This document shows, piece by piece, positions 60,879 to 64,000 of a DNA stretch of 64,000 nucleotides. The stretch's first letter is position 1; every line of letters starts with the position of its first letter. Both the position numbers and the translations under genes were made by a program. Origin of the DNA: Deltaproteobacteria bacterium (GTDB taxonomy: Bacteria; Desulfobacterota; Dissulfuribacteria; Dissulfuribacterales; QOAL01). The stretch lies in contig JALSNW010000031.1 of the NCBI GenBank assembly GCA_026986785.1, positions 31,201 through 95,200 on the forward strand. The letters run 5' to 3'. The notes under the pieces were generated by a model. The model saw only the letters and a program-made list of their open reading frames with translations, made no database searches and was not told the DNA's origin.

Positions 60879-61657
60879 ACCGTATCTCCAGAAGTATAGA
60901 ATTCAGAAACGATGGATGCGGAAAAGATTGCTGCAGTTTCACTCCTCAGTATCCTGGTGCCAAGGCTGGCTGGCTGAAACCCTTCGTGGACGAGGAGCCT
61001 TTTCTCTTCTGGGCTGAATCCCCCTTCGGGGCCAATGGCAATTGTCAGGGGAAAGGGCATCGAGGTCTTTTGCAGTGTTTCCAGTAGTCTGCTCTTGCCT
61101 TGATCTTCCAAGAGGACAATTCGTGATCCAGGGGTATCTGTCTTTAAAAGTGCCTGTCCCAATTGTAACGGCTTGAGGACCTTGGTGGCCATGGCACCTC
61201 GGCATTGCTTTAGGCTATGAAGGCTCAACGCCTGCCATCTTTGCCATTTCTTTTTCAGCCTTTCCCCTGAAAGGCGTGTAACAGTTCGAGACGTGATGAC
61301 TGGCTGTATTTGGCCCACGCCTATCTCAGAAAGTTTAGATATGGCCAGATCCATCCTCTCTCCTTTGATCATGGCAAGGATCAGCTTCATGGGTAAGAGG
61401 TCGTCCTGCCACTTAATCGGTCCGGTTCTTTCAAGAATCACCTCCTTGGTATCCATCTGTAAGACCCTTGCAGGGGCTATATTGCCAAGGCCATCGACAA
61501 GACTGACCACGCTACCTGGCCCAAGGCGTTTGACATGCACCATATGAAATTGTTCACCAGGACTTAGGTGAATGTGTTTCTCACTTTTCAGTAATTCTGT
61601 ATCAACAACGAATGCAGGAGGCCTCAGTTGTTTTTCGAAAGCTTGATAACCAGCCAT
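60875..61657 (-). CDS. rsmE: 16S rRNA m3U1498 methyltransferase RsmE
   Basis: A 260-residue SPOUT-class methyltransferase for U1498 of 16S rRNA. The N-terminal PUA-like region is about 15-75 (HLSPGEQFHMVHVKRLGPGS). The SPOUT knot signatures are IAIGPEGGFSPEE (SAM-binding loop) and LGTRILRSETAAIFSASIV at the C-terminus. Full length. It overlaps prmA upstream by 34 bases and manC by four; two translation-apparatus methyltransferases side by side (RsmE and PrmA) recur in many genomes. Confidence 0.95.
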   Translation of the reverse strand: MAGYQAFEKQLRPPAFVVDTELLKSEKHIHLSPGEQFHMVHVKRLGPGSVVSLVDGLGNIAPARVLQMDTKEVILERTGPIKWQDDLLPMKLILAMIKGERMDLAISKLSEIGVGQIQPVITSRTVTRLSGERLKKKWQRWQALSLHSLKQCRGAMATKVLKPLQLGQALLKTDTPGSRIVLLEDQGKSRLLETLQKTSMPFPLTIAIGPEGGFSPEEKRLLVHEGFQPASLGTRILRSETAAIFSASIVSEFYTSGDTV

Positions 61658-62592
61658 TCAGGTTCTATCTCGTCCTGCTTTATTGCCAAGAAACACAGGC
61701 CATTTTCAGAGAATGATTTGATCACATCATGCTCCTGGCCTTGGATTATGCCAGCGGCAAGAAGTATCCCTCCTGGTGCCACAAGTCTTGAGATTTCTCT
61801 TGAAAAAAAAAGGAGTGTGTCCCTGTCGAGATTTGCCAGTACCAGGTCAAATGGGCCTTCTACCTCCCAGAGCGGGGTGTTGCTGACAGAGACAGCACTG
61901 TGAACATTGTTCAGGTGTACATTTTTCCTGGCTGCTTCCACAGCATCTTGATCTATATCTATGGCAGTGACATCCAGGGCACCAAGCTTTGCTGCTGATA
62001 TGGCGAGTATGCCTGTGCCAGTGCCTATGTCCAGTACCGAAGAGTCCTTGAGCTCCTTGTCTCGAGCTATCTCTTCCAGCATCTCCAGGATGACCCTCGT
62101 GGATGCATGGGTGCCCACGCCAAATGCCTGTCCTGGATCTATCTCTATGACTATCTCGTCTTCTCCAGGGACATATGTTTCCCAGCTGGGTTTGATCACG
62201 AGACTGTTGCCGATCTTGATCGGCTTGAAATATTTTTTCCAGCCCTGGGCCCAATCTTCTTCTACGATGTGCTGTATGTCCCATCTGATCTGTGGATATT
62301 CAGAATGTAGCTCGATAAGTTCATAGAAATAGGTATCTATGCCCTTCATGGCCCCTGAGTCGATGTCTTCTTCATTTAGATAGGCCTTGATGAGTAGCTT
62401 TTCGGATTGTTGGTTGTTGTCGCCTTGGATTTCTTCAACGATTACGCCACGATGTAGTTCTGACACAAGAAAGGCTATTATTGCGTCAGATAGCTCTGGT
62501 GGGGTTTCGACCCGGAGCTCTATCCAAAATCTCTTCTGGGCCTTATTGGTGGATTCACTAATCATCAGATAGGAGGTTTCCGATAATTTCAA
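61624..62592 (-). CDS. prmA: Ribosomal protein L11 methyltransferase
   Basis: A class I SAM methyltransferase that trimethylates ribosomal protein L11. The N-terminal substrate-recognition region is followed by the substrate-binding motif DPGQAFGVGTHASTRVILEML and SAM motif I VLDIGTGTGILAISAAKLG. VTAIDIDQDAVEAARKNV and LVLANL follow. The frame gives 322 residues from a TTG at 62592; the ATG at 62565 would give 313. Neither has a clear ribosome site. It is the first gene of its operon and is divergent from pilB. Confidence 0.94.
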   Translation of the reverse strand: MKLSETSYLMISESTNKAQKRFWIELRVETPPELSDAIIAFLVSELHRGVIVEEIQGDNNQQSEKLLIKAYLNEEDIDSGAMKGIDTYFYELIELHSEYPQIRWDIQHIVEEDWAQGWKKYFKPIKIGNSLVIKPSWETYVPGEDEIVIEIDPGQAFGVGTHASTRVILEMLEEIARDKELKDSSVLDIGTGTGILAISAAKLGALDVTAIDIDQDAVEAARKNVHLNNVHSAVSVSNTPLWEVEGPFDLVLANLDRDTLLFFSREISRLVAPGGILLAAGIIQGQEHDVIKSFSENGLCFLAIKQDEIEPEWLVIKLSKNN

Positions 62593-62659
62593 TAGTCAAT
62601 GTGCAGATTTCAAGATACATTTCTCTACCTCTTTGCTCACTGCATGATACCAGATTGAC

Positions 62660-64000
62660 ATGGGCCTACAAGACATGAATATGATTTACCATCAACCAGA
62701 TTTTATTTTACCAATCTTGACCCGTTACGATCTTCTTCCGCCGGAAAAGATCAGCCAATTGAAGAAAAAGATACATATAGCCAAGAGAAAGGGTATTGAC
62801 CTCATTCAGTGGATCGCCTCTTTGCAGTTATCCAGGAATGGATCAAAGGATCAACCACTTTCAGAGGCGCAAATTCTCGAGGCCGTCTGCAAGGAAAAGG
62901 GATGGAAGTTCAAGAGGCTGGACCCCCTCAAACTGGATATAAATATTGTAACCAAGACCTTCCCTGTATCCTTTGCAAAGACCAGGCTTGTCTTGCCCAT
63001 ACAATGGCATGGAGATGTCCTCGAGGTATGCTGTTATTATCCAGACGACGAAGAGTTGAAAGAAGATATCCAAAGGGCATGCCAGGCAGAGATAGAGTTT
63101 ACAATAGCACCCAAAGGAGACATCGAGAGGGTCATTGCAGAATTCTTTGATTTCAGGCGTTCCATTGCGGCAGCACAGGATGTTCTTGGTGCACCAGAGG
63201 TGGATATCTCCAATCTGGAGCAATATGTAAAGCTGTCATCCAGGGAGGGTGGGGCAAAAAGCGACAAACACATAAACAAGGCTGTTGATCATCTATTTCA
63301 GTATGCCCTGAACGAAAGGGCGAGTGATATACATATCGAACCCAAACGGAGAGAATCTGTCGTCCGTTTCAGAATAGATGGTGTCCTTCACACCATACAT
63401 AGGCTTCCAAGGGTGGTGCACGAGGCCCTCTGTACAAGGATCAAGGCCCTTTCCAGGTTGGATATAGCCGAAAAGAGAAGACCCCAGGATGGTCGGATAA
63501 AGGTCTCGTGGAAGGGAGAAGACGCTGAGGTAAGGGTCTCTACAGTACCTGTTGCCTTTGGAGAAAAGGTGGTACTCAGGCTCCAGAGCGCGGATATACT
63601 AATGAGCGATCTGGATGAACTCGGTTTTTCCAAAAGGGACCTCGAGGTCTATAAATCCTTTTTGCAAAATACCTATGGGATGATACTCATGACCGGGCCA
63701 ACAGGCAGTGGTAAATCCACTACATTATATTCCACTCTCAGGCATCTGAGCAGCCCTGAGGTGAATATAGTCACAGTGGAAGACCCCATAGAAATGGTAT
63801 ATGAGGAATTTAATCAGATTGCCGTGCAACCAGGGATCGACGTCACTTTTTCAAGCATTTTGAGAAACATATTGAGGCAGGATCCCGATATAGTGATGAT
63901 AGGCGAGATCCGTGACCCAGAAACTGCGAGATATGCAGTACAGGCCTCCCTCACAGGCCACCTGGTTTTTTCCACCCTACATACGAACGATGCGGCAGGT
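62660..64000 (+). CDS. pilB: Type IV pilus assembly ATPase PilB (3' end outside window)
   Basis: The N-terminal 447 residues of the ATPase that drives pilus extension. After a PilB N-terminal (MshEN/T2SSE_N-like) domain the catalytic core shows YALNERASDIHIEPKR, RPQDGRIKV, Walker A GPTGSGKST (near residue 346), Asp box TVEDPIE, Walker B with MIGEIRDPETA and His box STLHTNDAAG at the end. The frame is open at base 64000. The start is probably the ATG at 62660; ATG at 62675 or 62681 cannot be excluded. It is divergent from prmA, and its partner PilC is at 37054-38265, so the pilus genes are dispersed. Confidence 0.93.
   Translation, partial: MGLQDMNMIYHQPDFILPILTRYDLLPPEKISQLKKKIHIAKRKGIDLIQWIASLQLSRNGSKDQPLSEAQILEAVCKEKGWKFKRLDPLKLDINIVTKTFPVSFAKTRLVLPIQWHGDVLEVCCYYPDDEELKEDIQRACQAEIEFTIAPKGDIERVIAEFFDFRRSIAAAQDVLGAPEVDISNLEQYVKLSSREGGAKSDKHINKAVDHLFQYALNERASDIHIEPKRRESVVRFRIDGVLHTIHRLPRVVHEALCTRIKALSRLDIAEKRRPQDGRIKVSWKGEDAEVRVSTVPVAFGEKVVLRLQSADILMSDLDELGFSKRDLEVYKSFLQNTYGMILMTGPTGSGKSTTLYSTLRHLSSPEVNIVTVEDPIEMVYEEFNQIAVQPGIDVTFSSILRNILRQDPDIVMIGEIRDPETARYAVQASLTGHLVFSTLHTNDAAG

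Overview
The window looks like the chromosome of an anaerobic Gram-negative bacterium of the Desulfobacterota (former Deltaproteobacteria), moderately AT-rich. The Gram-negative evidence is LptD, the TolC-like channel, MltA, and Tat and type IV pilus genes. The anaerobe evidence is an ORP-type cluster of MinD-like ATPases with ferredoxin domains plus NifX-like proteins, two radical SAM enzymes, a haem-binding sensor kinase and a CoA-disulfide reductase/rhodanese fusion. The group assignment is inferred from gene content; no rRNA or tRNA gene is present.

Layout. 1-1191: end of cmk, a MarR-type regulator, a small lipoprotein. 1192-4251: hybrid histidine kinase and HDOD protein. 4330-11894: MacAB/TolC-type efflux operon (outer-membrane factor, adaptor, ATPase, two separate permeases) ending in an ArnT-like glycosyltransferase. 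11975-15857: small protein phosphatase, then an ECF-type Ni/Co importer (CbiM, PDGLE protein, CbiQ, CbiO) behind a sequence that matches the deltaproteobacterial NikR operator, and a GNAT acetyltransferase. 15858-16553: AT-rich stretch with a decayed ParA C-terminus. 16554-22683: a c-haem/PAS/GAF hybrid kinase and ClpB. 22750-28187: a ParB-like/spore-photolyase-like pair with a copy of a dispersed repeat on each side, then an aldo/keto reductase and a B12-binding radical SAM protein. 28487-30079: chemoreceptor. 30231-34946: ORP-like Fe-S/ATPase cluster. 35231-38265: CoA-disulfide reductase and PilC. 38548-45328: acn-aroE-aroA-aroK-aroC-tyrA-yggU run. 45813-48899: MltA, malate dehydrogenase, M48 peptidase. 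48991-51320: Alr, TatB, TatC. 51550-54743: PEP-CTERM-like protein, GltD-like flavoprotein, Cys-rich miniprotein and metallo-beta-lactamase-fold protein. 54768-62592: lptD, dGTPase, pgsA, a YkgJ-like protein, mannose-1-phosphate guanylyltransferase, rsmE, prmA. 62660-64000: start of PilB, cut by the window edge.

Working units. Many start-stop overlaps of 4 bases (ATGA, GTGA or TTGA) show tight operons: the aro genes, the ORP-like ATPases, prmA-rsmE-manC-ykgJ-pgsA, and dGTPase-lptD. Aconitase and malate dehydrogenase point to TCA-type carbon metabolism. The Ni/Co importer could feed hydrogenase, CO dehydrogenase or B12 enzymes.

The least explained structure is a family of intergenic repeats. 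They share a 19-base end close to CCCGGATTATGCACTTCAA, and the best copies have inverted ends and an internal long inverted repeat. They look like non-autonomous mobile elements (MITE-like), and two direct copies bracket the ParB-like/SPL pair.
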